Notes: a model not told the origin generated them from the letters alone. A DNA stretch of 32,914 nucleotides from Rhodospirillaceae bacterium bin65 (GCA_002238725.1 MPMX01000047.1:1-32914); one strand, 5' to 3'; shown: positions 15,515-23,319, counted from the stretch's first letter. Translations and numbers: made by a program.

Positions 15515-15920
15515 GATAGAAGACTTGGAGGCATGCATACCCGATGGGAAGCGGGAGTATCTTCGAGAGCGGCTTCGCAATGAACTATACGACTTCGTCC
15601 TTAGGAAGTACCTAGAGGAACATGAAAAGCGCGGCCTCACCAAAGCCAGTCTTGCGAGAAGGCTAGAATGCGATCCTGGTCGCCTGAATAAGCTGCTAGG
15701 AGCCCCTGGGAATTGGACCCTTGGGACGGTCAGTGACTTGCTTGTTGGCATTTGCGGAGAAGTGTTAGTTCCTCAATCCGCTAGAGTTCCGGGGGCCACC
15801 CCACGGAATATGAGTGCTCATGATCGATTGCTGTCCGAATCAGGTCTACATTTTCAGCCCAAGAGTGACAATTCGCCATCGACTAGTAGTGCGCCTACGA
15901 TAACGGCTTGTGTCCAATGA
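15480..15920 (+). CDS. Helix-turn-helix protein, second gene of the unknown unit
   Basis: A 146-residue protein with a Xre-like helix-turn-helix in its middle: GLTKASLARRLECDPGRLNKLLG, followed by NWTLGTVSDLLVGICGEVLV. An acidic and basic N-terminal helix region (DGKREYLRERLRNELYDFVLRKYLEEHEKR) precedes it, and the last 40 residues look disordered. I chose the GTG at 15480 because a strong GGGGAG lies 7 bases before it; this gives a 35-base overlap with the first gene. Xre-type proteins in such units usually repress their own operon, and the 16-base palindrome upstream is a candidate target, or they act as antitoxin-like partners. Function inferred from the domain only. Confidence 0.72.
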   Translation: MNSSQKTEFWSEIEDLEACIPDGKREYLRERLRNELYDFVLRKYLEEHEKRGLTKASLARRLECDPGRLNKLLGAPGNWTLGTVSDLLVGICGEVLVPQSARVPGATPRNMSAHDRLLSESGLHFQPKSDNSPSTSSAPTITACVQ

Positions 15921-16327
15921 CCACTACTAAATCCGCTACAGTGAAAATTATATCCGCTGTTATATGTGACGATGTACGAACCGAGAAAAACGGAAAAGAC
16001 TTGCTGATAGGAGTATACAGTGGGGCAATTATCGTCCACGCAATCCCAAGCCCACCCATGTCCTTACGATGTTGGACAAACCTCCAGATGGACGGGCCCG
16101 TAGAAGTTACGCTAAAATTTAGGGCTGTAGATCAAAACAATAGTCAGCTATTCTATTCACAAGCAAGTGTTGGCACAAAAGATGAGCATGGGCTAGGAAG
16201 TATTCCTTTGGGACCAATTCTATATACTCTGAAAGAGCCTGAGGGCTTCCTAAAAATTGACTATAAAGAGGGGCAACATGATTGGAAAAATATTATTATC
16301 AAGAGCACAAAATACCAAAGCAAATAA
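15917..16327 (+). CDS. Protein of unknown function, third gene of the unknown unit
   Basis: A 136-residue soluble protein. The ATG at 15917 overlaps the stop of the preceding gene (ATGA), so it is translationally coupled. The N-terminal part KIISAVICDDVRTEKNGKDLLIGVYSG and the following IIVHAIPSPPMSLRCWTNL recall small beta-rich domains of unknown function found in accessory DNA (DUF6941-like; weak memory match, not tested). There is no signal peptide or membrane segment and no catalytic motif I can name. Strong AT bias and frequent ATA, AAA and AAT codons set it apart from the surrounding genes and point to acquisition by transfer. Confidence 0.68.
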   Translation: MTTTKSATVKIISAVICDDVRTEKNGKDLLIGVYSGAIIVHAIPSPPMSLRCWTNLQMDGPVEVTLKFRAVDQNNSQLFYSQASVGTKDEHGLGSIPLGPILYTLKEPEGFLKIDYKEGQHDWKNIIIKSTKYQSK

Positions 16328-16345
16328 CACTCAACAAGTCAATTG

Positions 16346-16594
16346 CTACCCCTTTCCATACCAACGTTTCGCTGCGGCCTTTTCCGCGATTTGCTTCCGT
16401 CTCTCTGGCGTGAGTTTTGCTGCCCGTGCTTTGCCGCCCTTCGCGCCTAATGCCTTCGCAGCTTTGTTCTTGCCGTCTTCGTCAAATTCTTCTTCTGCCT
16501 CGCCGGTCGCGATCTGCATGACGCGGACAGCGTTCCCGACCACATCGGCGGGGCGCTTCTGGCCCTTCGGTCCTTTAGGCATCGGACGGCTCAT
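16346..16594 (-). CDS. Small basic protein with Gly-Lys-Ala-Arg repeat-like tail
   Basis: An 82-residue, Lys/Ala/Gly-rich protein. After an N-terminal MSRPMPKGPKGQKRPADVVG and an acidic middle, it ends GAKGGKARAAKLTPERRKQIA and EKAAAKRWYGKG, a motif common in small histone-H1-like or nucleic-acid-binding proteins of accessory DNA. It overlaps the gene upstream by 20 bases, so the two are coupled. Function unknown; binding to DNA or RNA is plausible from charge and motif. It is convergent with the unknown three-gene unit, 18 bases apart. Confidence 0.65.
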   Translation of the reverse strand: MSRPMPKGPKGQKRPADVVGNAVRVMQIATGEAEEEFDEDGKNKAAKALGAKGGKARAAKLTPERRKQIAEKAAAKRWYGKG

Positions 16595-16802
16595 CCTGTG
16601 GTGCCGGGGCGCCGTTGTCGCGCAAGATTTTGGCCAGCTTCCTGAACAAGTTCGGATGACCGCGCTTCAGCTTCGCATCGGCCCGCACAGTGGTATGAAA
16701 GTCGACCACATCATTCGACGCGATGTGGATGCTGTCTTTGGCTTCGTCGTACCAGACACCTATCTCAAGGTAGATGCTGTTTCCCGGCTCGCTCTTGCGC
16801 AT
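16575..16802 (-). CDS. Small conserved protein of unknown function
   Basis: A 75-residue protein, MRKSEPGNSIYLEIGVWYDE followed by HIASNDVVDFHTTVRADAKL and RGHPNLFRKLAKILRDNGAPAP. It resembles small proteins often found beside mobile elements in alphaproteobacteria, none with a known job. The ATG at 16802 follows GGAGAGG at good spacing, but that ribosome binding site abuts a perfect 10-base hairpin (16809-16834) in the leader. It is the first gene of a two-gene unit with the Lys/Ala-rich protein. Confidence 0.65.
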   Translation of the reverse strand: MRKSEPGNSIYLEIGVWYDEAKDSIHIASNDVVDFHTTVRADAKLKRGHPNLFRKLAKILRDNGAPAPQDEPSDA

Positions 16803-16808
16803 GGCCTC

Positions 16809-16834
16809 TCCTATGCTTCCCGCTAAGCATAGGA
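16809..16834 (-). promoter_or_regulatory. Perfect inverted repeat in the leader of the small two-gene unit
   Basis: Arms TCCTATGCTT and AAGCATAGGA around a 6-base loop. On the minus-strand mRNA the 3' arm (AAGCATAGGA) contains the start of the AGGAGAGG ribosome binding site of the gene at 16802, so the stem could hide it from ribosomes. It could equally be a protein operator. Confidence 0.55.
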
Positions 16835-16898
16835 CAGGATGGCCCGCGGTGACAGGCCAAATTCAAAGTGATGAACTACCTGCCAAAGCGTTCGGGAG

Positions 16899-17547
16899 TC
16901 ATCGGACCTCAAAGACTATACCTTCCCCGCTCTCGATATCCATCCTTGCCCCACCGCGCTTCCGGCGCCAGTCCGCCCAGTCGACCGGGTCGGCTTCCAG
17001 CCTTTCAATCGCATCCAGGTCGCAATTCGCCGGGAAGACAACGAGGTTGTCGCTCGGGTGCCGGGCGTTCGGCACGCGCATCGCGCCGAATCCCAGGAAC
17101 CCCACGGCCTCGCCGATCCGTTGCGTATCGCGATAAACGATTTCCCGGTACCGGGCCGGGTCCACGCCGAGCCGTTCCAGCAGGGCCATGTCGCTCAGGT
17201 CGATGACCTTGTCGAAACGGCCGCGCATCCGGTAGACCGTCGACCGGAGGCGGCTGGGAAAAACGGATTGCTGGCGGTTGACGTGAAAGTAAATTTCCGA
17301 GAGCGCGCCGTCCCGCTCCAGGGCGCAATACAGCACCTCGCTCTCGCGGACATTCCACCGGCCGGCGCCCTTCGATCCCTCGAGCGGCCCCCCCGCGCCC
17401 CCCCCGCGGGCCGCTCCTTGCCGCCCCGCCGGGGGCCGCCCGCGCGCCGTGAACCACGCGCCAGAATGTGCCGTCGAAAGCCGTCTCCGGAAGTTCGGCG
17501 AGCGCATCGAGGAGGCTGAGATCGTGGCCGGCGCGCCGACCCGCCAT
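16899..17547 (-). pseudogene. RES-domain toxin, frame broken at G-tracts (possibly phase-variable)
   Basis: RES toxins degrade NAD+ when free of their Xre partner. The start MAGRRAGHDLSLLDALAELP to GTFWRVVHGAR lies in one frame from the ATG at 17547, directly after the antitoxin stop. The rest, PLEGSKGAGRWNVRESEVLY, ALERDGALSEIYFHV and on to EGIVFEVR, lies in the frame one base over. The switch falls in a G-rich segment with runs of 8 and 7 Gs (minus strand). Losing one G gives one open frame of 215 codons. That segment also adds about 17 Gly/Ala/Arg residues between R-VVH-xxR and PLEGS, which are nearly adjacent in relatives. The break is a homopolymer sequencing error, a decayed gene or a slippage switch. 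Confidence 0.8.
17382..17416. repeat. GC hairpin with C7/C8 tracts inside the RES gene
   Basis: GAGCGGCCC and GGGCCGCTC form a perfect 9-base stem flanking CCCCGCG and C8 on the plus strand. The tracts are where the RES reading frame shifts, and such structure favours replication slippage and sequencing error alike. Confidence 0.7.
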
Positions 17548-17904
17548 TCAGAGATAAACCCCGCTTTCCAGGCGGTCGATCACCTCCAGCACCTCGGCAG
17601 TCCGGCCGCCGTTGATCAGGTCGTAGGGCCGTTCGCCGTTCAATTGCGGATGGCCGGTCTGAAGCCAGAGACGCGCCTCGTCCGGCTCGTAGAAATCCGA
17701 CAGGCGTTCGGCCACCCACCGGAGTTCGGCGATCACCTTCTGCTTTTCGATCGTCGGGCTGCCCCGGCCGCGGCTCCAGCGATGGACCGTCGGCGGAGAG
17801 ACGCCGACGATGTTTGCAAGGTCGACGTTTTTCAGCCCGCTCAACCGGCGCAATTCGCCGACCATCCGGGAGACGGCCGTCGATTCCCGGGCGGCAACGG
17901 TCAT
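17548..17904 (-). CDS. Xre/MbcA/ParS-type antitoxin
   Basis: A 118-residue antitoxin for the RES toxin. A helix-turn-helix covers about 22-60 (LKNVDLANIVGVSPPTVHRWSRG), and the C-terminal DUF2384-like toxin-binding part includes WLQTGHPQLNGERPYDLINGG and AEVLEVIDRLESGVYL, the segment that plugs the RES active site in known complexes. The ATG at 17904 has a near-perfect ribosome binding site (AGGAGGTGATCC). Its TGA is followed at once by the ATG of the RES gene, the usual order and spacing for this system. It is intact although the toxin frame is broken. Confidence 0.87.
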   Translation of the reverse strand: MTVAARESTAVSRMVGELRRLSGLKNVDLANIVGVSPPTVHRWSRGRGSPTIEKQKVIAELRWVAERLSDFYEPDEARLWLQTGHPQLNGERPYDLINGGRTAEVLEVIDRLESGVYL

Positions 17905-17997
17905 GGATCACCTCCTGCTGTCGCGGCGCAGGTCCCTTACCTGCCGAGCTTGTCGAGCCCGGCGCCACCGTCGGATGCCCGAATTCCTGCAACCGAT

Positions 17998-18025
17998 AAT
18001 TTAGATTAAATTTCAACGTGTTCAA
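17998..18025 (-). promoter_or_regulatory. Candidate promoter of the Xre-RES unit
   Basis: In an AT-rich patch on the minus strand, TTGAAC (18025-18020) and TAAATT (18003-17998) are 16 bases apart, about 95 bases before the antitoxin start. TTCAA occurs twice in direct orientation around the -35 and might bind the antitoxin. Confidence 0.35.
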
Positions 18026-18086
18026 TAAATGAAATTTTATTGTAATTTGCGATGCAGCAAGTCCAGCGGCCGGGACGGGCGCCGCC

Positions 18087-18431
18087 CTATTCGAACGGCG
18101 CCAGCGCGGCCTGGGCTTTCTTCGTCAGCCCGGAGCGCACCAGGCGGTAGGATTCGGCAAGCCGGTGACGCAGTTCCTCCTCGGGCAGGTCCCACGGGAT
18201 GTTGATCCACGAGCGGTGGAAATAGGGCGCCTTGCGGCCGACGCCGAACTCGATCAGCATCTCGGCGGTCTCGATACTGTCGGTCTTGATCGAGACGCCC
18301 TGCGTCTTCGCGCCTATGGAGGCGAACATCTTGCCGCCGACCTTCCAGGCGTCGTGCCCGCCGCCCCAGGGATCGGACACTTCGGCGCCGGGAAAGGTCC
18401 GGCAGATCGCATTGACCGTATCGCGGCTCAT
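18087..18431 (-). CDS. MmcQ/YjbR family protein
   Basis: A 114-residue single-domain protein. SRDTVNAICRTFPGAEVSDPWG, HDAWKVGGKMFASIG and APYFHRSWINIPWDLPEEEL are the landmarks of the MmcQ/YjbR fold, which has a double-wing shape suggested to bind DNA; its biological role is not established. The ATG at 18431 is preceded by AGGAGGAG at good spacing. It is 106 bases after the lyase-like gene on the same strand, so it may be the last gene of that cluster, but it could have its own transcript. Confidence 0.85.
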   Translation of the reverse strand: MSRDTVNAICRTFPGAEVSDPWGGGHDAWKVGGKMFASIGAKTQGVSIKTDSIETAEMLIEFGVGRKAPYFHRSWINIPWDLPEEELRHRLAESYRLVRSGLTKKAQAALAPFE

Positions 18432-18537
18432 CCTCGCTCCTCCTGTCGTCCGGTCTCCCGGCCGGGTTTTCCGGCACGGTTCGTAGCACGGCACGGCATC
18501 GCGCCCCGGTATCGCGCCCCGGTAACGCGAAGGGGCG

Positions 18538-20001
18538 TCACGACGGATAGATGTCGCGGCGCAGGACGCCGGCGATCGAGGCCACCGCCGGGCCGAAGGC
18601 CACGCGCTGCGCCGGGTCGGGCATGAATTCCCGGGCGGCCGCGTCGAGGCCGGCCAGTTGCGGCGGCACCGGCCGGCCGGTGACCCGGAGCGCCCGGACC
18701 GCGATCGGCACCAGGCTGGCCAGCGCCATGTCGAGGCACCGGCCGGCGCGGTCCTGCTTGGACCAGGCCAGGAAGACCGGGCTCGCCACGTCGTTCTGGC
18801 CGTAACCGCCGGATTCGCTGCCGGGGAGCAGCGTGGCCTGGGCGTAGAGCCGGGCTTCCTCCTCGTAGCCGGTCTGGGCCATCGGCAGGCAGCCCATATA
18901 GCCGCGCCCGTCATCCTCGCCGGCGTCGGGATCGATGAGCTGATCCGGCAGGAGCGAGACCTTGCCGTCGAGCAGCTTCGCGCCGTGGCGCTCGGCGATC
19001 ACGCAGAGATTGGCGCAGGCCGCGCTCAACGCGTCCATGGCGAGCACGGCATGGGGATTGTGATAGCCGCCGGTCGAAACGAAGCGGCCGAACGGATGAT
19101 CGGCGTTGGCATCTTCGATCCACACCGGGTTGTCCGTCACGGCCTGGAGCGATTCCGCGGCGACTTCGGCGGCCATCGACACGGCGCGCCGCGCCTGGCC
19201 GAGCATCCGCGGCAGGATGCGGTAGCTGACCGGCGCCTGGTAAGGGCGCCGTTCGCCGCCGCTGCCGCCCCCGTCGCAAACGGCCACCAGCTCCCGGAGC
19301 CGCCGCAGCGCCCATCCGTCGTGCGGGTTGTTCCAGTAGCCCTCCAGGGCCGCGTCGAGATGGTCGAGCGGCGCGTTGAAGGCCTCGAAGGACAAGGCGA
19401 AGACCCGCGCCGCGACCTCGAGCCGGCTCTCGGCGACAAGCGCGGCATCGGTCGCCAGCCCGGTCGCCGACGGCGATCCGTTGATCAGGCACATCACGTC
19501 CTTGGGCGCCGGCTTCGCCGTTTCCGCCAGATCGGTGAACAAGTGGCTCAGCGAGAGAATTTCGCCCGCCCCGCCGTGGCCCTGCGCCGGGACGACGGGC
19601 ATGCTCTGCCCCTCCAGCATGGCGGCGACGCGCCGGGCGATCTCCGGCGATACCGCGGCATGGCCCTCCACGAAGTTGGTCAGCCGCGCCAGGACGATGG
19701 CCCTTACCACGCGCTCGGGCAGCGGATCGCCCCAGGAGGCCGCGGCGCGCGTCGGCGACATGCCGGCCCACTGCGCGCGTTGCTCGGCGGTCAGCTTCGT
19801 GCGGGCGAGCTGGCCCGGCCCCGTGGTTACGCCGTAGATCGTGACGTCGGGATCGCGCTCGAGGATACGGTCGAGCCGGTCCCGGCCCTGCGCCATGGCG
19901 GCGAGCGCCCGGGGGCCGAGTTCGACGCCTTCGCCGTCCCAGGCCACCCGTCGGGCGGTTTCGAGCGTGAGGTCGGCGCGGGAGTCCACAAGTATCGTCA
20001 T
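18538..20001 (-). CDS. Aromatic ammonia-lyase fold protein lacking the MIO triad
   Basis: A 487-residue protein of the HAL/PAL (histidine/phenylalanine ammonia-lyase) family. The catalytic tyrosine loop is present as TIYGVTTGPG (Y56), and TDNPVWI and GGYHNPHAVLAMDAL match conserved substrate-site segments. In true lyases the cofactor MIO forms from Ala-Ser-Gly within GASGDLAPLSH. Here the aligned stretch is GGAGEILSLSH (143-153), so the triad is Gly144-Ala145-Gly146 and the essential serine is missing. The codons are GGG-GCG-GGC, so a single base would separate the Ala codon from a Ser codon. The protein is therefore unlikely to be a normal ammonia-lyase; it may run a different elimination or addition, or be non-catalytic. 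It follows the monooxygenase gene by 72 bases. Confidence 0.85.
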   Translation of the reverse strand: MTILVDSRADLTLETARRVAWDGEGVELGPRALAAMAQGRDRLDRILERDPDVTIYGVTTGPGQLARTKLTAEQRAQWAGMSPTRAAASWGDPLPERVVRAIVLARLTNFVEGHAAVSPEIARRVAAMLEGQSMPVVPAQGHGGAGEILSLSHLFTDLAETAKPAPKDVMCLINGSPSATGLATDAALVAESRLEVAARVFALSFEAFNAPLDHLDAALEGYWNNPHDGWALRRLRELVAVCDGGGSGGERRPYQAPVSYRILPRMLGQARRAVSMAAEVAAESLQAVTDNPVWIEDANADHPFGRFVSTGGYHNPHAVLAMDALSAACANLCVIAERHGAKLLDGKVSLLPDQLIDPDAGEDDGRGYMGCLPMAQTGYEEEARLYAQATLLPGSESGGYGQNDVASPVFLAWSKQDRAGRCLDMALASLVPIAVRALRVTGRPVPPQLAGLDAAAREFMPDPAQRVAFGPAVASIAGVLRRDIYPS

Positions 20002-20073
20002 GATCCAAAACCCTGTCCTAAGGAGTGCGCGGCGCCTTGGGGATGGCTGCCGCGGGGGAACGGCGCGGCGGCG

Positions 20074-21246
20074 TCAGGCGACCCGGCGCTGCCCGGCCGG
20101 CCGTTCGCCGAGCGCCTGGAGCGCCGGCATGACCCCCGCTGCGAAGCGGTCCATGTTGGCGTCGGTCAGCCCGGCGGGCAGCGTGCCGAACTGCAACAGC
20201 GCCATCAGGTTGCCGAAGCCCATTTCGGCGCGATACTCCAGCAGCCGGTCGCGCACCGTCGCGGCGCTGCCGCAGACCATCATGCCCATCTCGATCGCCG
20301 GCTCGATGGCGAGGTCGCCGAACATGCTCTTCTTGGCGGCGGCGACCCGCTTCATCGACCCGCGCGAGGTGTAGCCGGGCGGCAGCAGGAACTCGATCGG
20401 CATGCGGGCAAAGCAGTTGCGGAAATTCTCGAAATGCGGCCGGGCTTCGGCGATCGCGCTTTCGTCGGTCTCGCCGACATAGACCGGCACCGCCCAGCCG
20501 AGCTGGCTGTCGAGCGCCATGTAGCCGTATTCCTGCGCCCGCGCCCGGTAGAGATCGAGGTATTTCCTGACCGCGGCGGCCGGGCTGAAGGTTTGCAGAT
20601 AGGTGTAGCGCCGGTCCGGATGACTGGCGAAGTCGATGGTTTCCTGGCTGCCCTGGGACGGGATCCAGATCGGCGGATGCGGCTGCTGATAGGGCCGCGG
20701 CCAGGTGTTCACATAGCGGTGCTTGTAGTGCTTGCCGGAGAATTCGAACGGCCCGGTCTCGGTCCAGGCGCGGACGATGAGGTCGTGGGCCTCGTGGAAG
20801 CGCTCGCGGCTCGTCGTCGGATCGACGCCGAAGACATGGTATTCCGCCCCGATGCCGCGCACGAAGCCGGTGATCAGCCGGCCGCGGGTCAGCGTATCGA
20901 TCATCGCGTGCTCCTCGGCCAGGGTCAGCGGATGCTGGCGCAGCGGCAGCGCGCTGCCGAGGATGCAGATCTTCATCCTGTGGGTGCGCTGGGCGAGCGA
21001 CGCGGCCATCACGATGGGCGACGGCATCATGCCGTAGGCGGTCTGGTGATGCTCGTTGACGCCGACGCCGTCGAAGCCCAGCGCTTCGGCCCGTTCGAGT
21101 TGGCCCAGATAGCGCTCGTAGAGCATCGCGCCCGTCTCCGGATCGTACAGCCGGTTCGACAGCTTGACCCAGCTTGTGCCGACCTTCCGGACTTCGTCGA
21201 GGTCGACGTCGGCATAGGGCATCAGGTGGAAGAAGAAGACCTTCAT
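20074..21246 (-). CDS. Luciferase-like flavin-dependent monooxygenase (LLM class)
   Basis: A 390-residue TIM-barrel enzyme of the bacterial luciferase family, using reduced FMN or F420 to oxidise an organic substrate. Family landmarks are the N-terminal strand KVFFFHLMPYADVD, the FDGVGVNEHHQTAY segment (E-H-H near the flavin), LPLRQHPLTLAEEHAMIDTLTRGRLITGFVRG, the substrate-loop region RYVNTWPRPYQQPHPPIWIPSQGS, and a C-terminal VCGSAATVRDRLLEY. Its ATG lies 3 bases after the stop of the hydrolase gene, so the two form one transcript. The EHH and PRPYQ types include enzymes acting on alkanes, sulfonates and terpenoids; the substrate here is unknown. Confidence 0.9.
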   Translation of the reverse strand: MKVFFFHLMPYADVDLDEVRKVGTSWVKLSNRLYDPETGAMLYERYLGQLERAEALGFDGVGVNEHHQTAYGMMPSPIVMAASLAQRTHRMKICILGSALPLRQHPLTLAEEHAMIDTLTRGRLITGFVRGIGAEYHVFGVDPTTSRERFHEAHDLIVRAWTETGPFEFSGKHYKHRYVNTWPRPYQQPHPPIWIPSQGSQETIDFASHPDRRYTYLQTFSPAAAVRKYLDLYRARAQEYGYMALDSQLGWAVPVYVGETDESAIAEARPHFENFRNCFARMPIEFLLPPGYTSRGSMKRVAAAKKSMFGDLAIEPAIEMGMMVCGSAATVRDRLLEYRAEMGFGNLMALLQFGTLPAGLTDANMDRFAAGVMPALQALGERPAGQRRVA

Positions 21247-21249
21247 GGC

Positions 21250-22032
21250 TCAGCTGTCCCGGGTGTGGGCGTCGATGGCGGAGACCAGCGCGTCGGCCCG
21301 CTCGATATGCAGGAAATGGCCGGTGTCGGGAACGACGGTGACGCCGGCGCCGGGAATCATCGCCGCGATGGCCTCGGCATGGCCGGCGGAGAGGATGGTG
21401 TCGTCGGCGCCCCAGACGATCCGGGTCGGCACGTCGATCCGGTGCAGCCATTTCGGCAGGTGCGGATCGTGCATCCGCGGCTCCCAGGCCAGGCGCGCAA
21501 AGGACGACCGGTTCTTGAGCCAGGTATCGTCGGCCTCGACCGCTTCGGGCAGTTCTGCGATTGCAGCCGCCGCCAACGCCTGGTCGTGAAAGCCGTGCCG
21601 GCAGATTTCCTCCGGCGACCAGGCGAAGGGATCGCCGGTCGCGAGGCCCGGCACATGGATTCCGGCCGGGCAGGCCAGGGTCAGGCTGGCCAGCCGGGCC
21701 GTGCTGCGGACGGCGATCTCCATCGCGATCCAGCCGCCGAGCGACAGGCCGGCCAGATGGACGCCCGAGAGATCGAGATGTTTCAGGAAATCGAGATAGA
21801 AGTAGGCGACGTCGTGGATGTTGTCGAACCAGTCCGGCTCGTCCGATCCGCCGAAGCCCGGATGCTCCGGCGCGATCAGGTCGAAGCGTTCGGCAAGCCG
21901 GGCCATGAACGGCAGTTCGGCCCCGCCGCCCCCGGCGCCGTGCAGGAACAGCAGCGGCGGGCCGCTACCGCCGCGCAGCAGGCTGACGGTGCAACCGCGG
22001 ACCGTCTCGGTCGAACGTGTCAGTCCGGGCAT
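21250..22032 (-). CDS. Alpha/beta-fold hydrolase
   Basis: A 260-residue hydrolase of the meta-cleavage/esterase type. The oxyanion-hole motif LLFLHGAGGGG (28-37), nucleophile elbow GLSLGG with S97, acid candidate D210/D211 (WGADDTI) and H239 (PDTGHFLHIE) make a full catalytic set. The ATG at 22032 is preferred because AAGGA lies 8 bases upstream; an ATG at 22041 has it too close. It is the first gene of the minus-strand cluster, followed 3 bases later by the monooxygenase. Hydrolases of this kind often open ring-cleavage or lactone products of flavin monooxygenases; that link is inference. Confidence 0.88.
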   Translation of the reverse strand: MPGLTRSTETVRGCTVSLLRGGSGPPLLFLHGAGGGGAELPFMARLAERFDLIAPEHPGFGGSDEPDWFDNIHDVAYFYLDFLKHLDLSGVHLAGLSLGGWIAMEIAVRSTARLASLTLACPAGIHVPGLATGDPFAWSPEEICRHGFHDQALAAAAIAELPEAVEADDTWLKNRSSFARLAWEPRMHDPHLPKWLHRIDVPTRIVWGADDTILSAGHAEAIAAMIPGAGVTVVPDTGHFLHIERADALVSAIDAHTRDS

Positions 22033-22319
22033 GCGCTGCATCCTTTTTCGAAGAAACCGGGAAAGGCGACGGGCGTTCCCGGCTGGCGGGCGCAACCTAA
22101 TCCGGCGCCCGTGCGTTCACAATCCGCAACGCCGGATCGCCGCCATGCCGTTCGCGCAAGTCCGCCGGAGCCGCCGGCGACGGCGCGATCGCAGGTTCCT
22201 GCACCGGCGCGCCTCGAACCGCATCCGCCGGCCAGCCTGCCCGTCCGGGTTGCGGCAAAGCGGCCCGGTGGGTAAAACGGAAAGCGGGTTTGGCGTGCGA
22301 ACCGGCTGGGAGAGGGACT

Positions 22320-23210
22320 ATGAGACCGCATTTGAAAATCAGACGTGCCGGCGGCCGTATTGCGGCGGCGGCATTCGCGCTGTGTCTGGCGGCCGGTTTT
22401 GCAACCGGCGCGCAGGCGGCCGACGGGAACGAGGGCAAGTGGTATCTCGGCGTCAACGTCCCCGTGATGTTCATCGACAACACGAAGACCAATTTCCGGG
22501 GCACTTCACATACAGTAGCGGCGCCAACGGCAACCAGCCACTACAGGTCCAGCGCGGTCTCGAGCTACGGCCTGGGTTTCCGGGTCGGCGGTGTCGTGGG
22601 CTACTACGTCCTGCCCAATTTCCGCATCGAGGGCGAACTGTTCTACGGCTTTGCCCGGGTCAAGAAGACTGTCTACAACGGCCTCCAAGTTTCTCAACCG
22701 GGAACGACCGACCTGAATTCGATCCCGCTCAAGGTAACGCAGCCGATCAAGGGCAACGCCAAGATGCTCGGGGGCATGGCGAACGCCTGGTATGACATTC
22801 CGACCGGCTCGGACTGGAGCCCTTTCATCGGTGGGGGAATCGGCTTTTTCCAGGTCGATTTCGGCGACCTGAAATGGGATCTCAATCAGGTACAGCGAGA
22901 GATTGCAATCGCAGGTGCAATTGCGCTGGATCCAAACTTTGATCCTACGAATCCAACTCAGCTTAATCCACTGCTCCAAAATCTTACCCCGACGCCCAGG
23001 CCTGCCGACAAAGATCTGGTGTTCGCCTTCCAGGTCGGCGGTGGGGTCGGCTACCGGATCGACGATTCGCTTACCATCCAGATGAGCTACAAGTACCAGA
23101 TGGCGCCCGGCCTGCAGTTCGACGGCAAGAACAGTTTCAACAACACCGTCAAGACGAAAACCTCCATGAGGATCCATCTCTTCGAGGTCGGCTTCCGCTA
23201 TCATTTCTGA
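22320..23210 (+). CDS. Outer-membrane beta-barrel protein
   Basis: A 296-residue protein with a signal peptide (MRPHLKIRRAGGRIAAAAFALCL region, cleavage after GAQA) and then alternating amphipathic strands typical of an OmpA/OmpW-like porin-family barrel: KWYLGVNVPVMFI, SYGLGFRVGGVVGYYVL, NFRIEGELFYGFARV, WSPFIGGGIGFFQVDFG, LVFAFQVGGGVGYRI and LTIQMSYKYQM. It ends MRIHLFEVGFRYHF, with the C-terminal phenylalanine used by the BAM machinery. A GGGAGAGG sequence precedes the ATG at 22320. Long loops at about 55-70, 120-135 and 185-230 would face outside or the periplasm. Specific function unknown. Confidence 0.85.
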   Translation: MRPHLKIRRAGGRIAAAAFALCLAAGFATGAQAADGNEGKWYLGVNVPVMFIDNTKTNFRGTSHTVAAPTATSHYRSSAVSSYGLGFRVGGVVGYYVLPNFRIEGELFYGFARVKKTVYNGLQVSQPGTTDLNSIPLKVTQPIKGNAKMLGGMANAWYDIPTGSDWSPFIGGGIGFFQVDFGDLKWDLNQVQREIAIAGAIALDPNFDPTNPTQLNPLLQNLTPTPRPADKDLVFAFQVGGGVGYRIDDSLTIQMSYKYQMAPGLQFDGKNSFNNTVKTKTSMRIHLFEVGFRYHF

Positions 23211-23225
23211 CGCCGCCGGGCCGCG

Positions 23226-23246
23226 CCGCCCGTTGGCGGGGTCTTT
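23226..23246 (+). terminator. Weak candidate terminator of the outer-membrane protein gene
   Basis: CCGCC-CGTT-GGCGG followed by GGTCTTT begins 15 bases after the stop. The T-run is short, so confidence is low. Confidence 0.3.
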
Positions 23247-23319
23247 CGAAATTCAGGATCGGCAGGAGCCTGAGCCTTCCGGGACTCCCGTATTGTAACG
23301 AGAGGGCCGCGCCGGACCC

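Noticed and set aside
18658..22275. A 1205-codon plus-strand open frame opposite the lyase, monooxygenase and hydrolase genes
   Set aside because: It covers three well-supported minus-strand genes with overlapping shadow composition (HRAD, GRR repeats); no conserved motif supports it.
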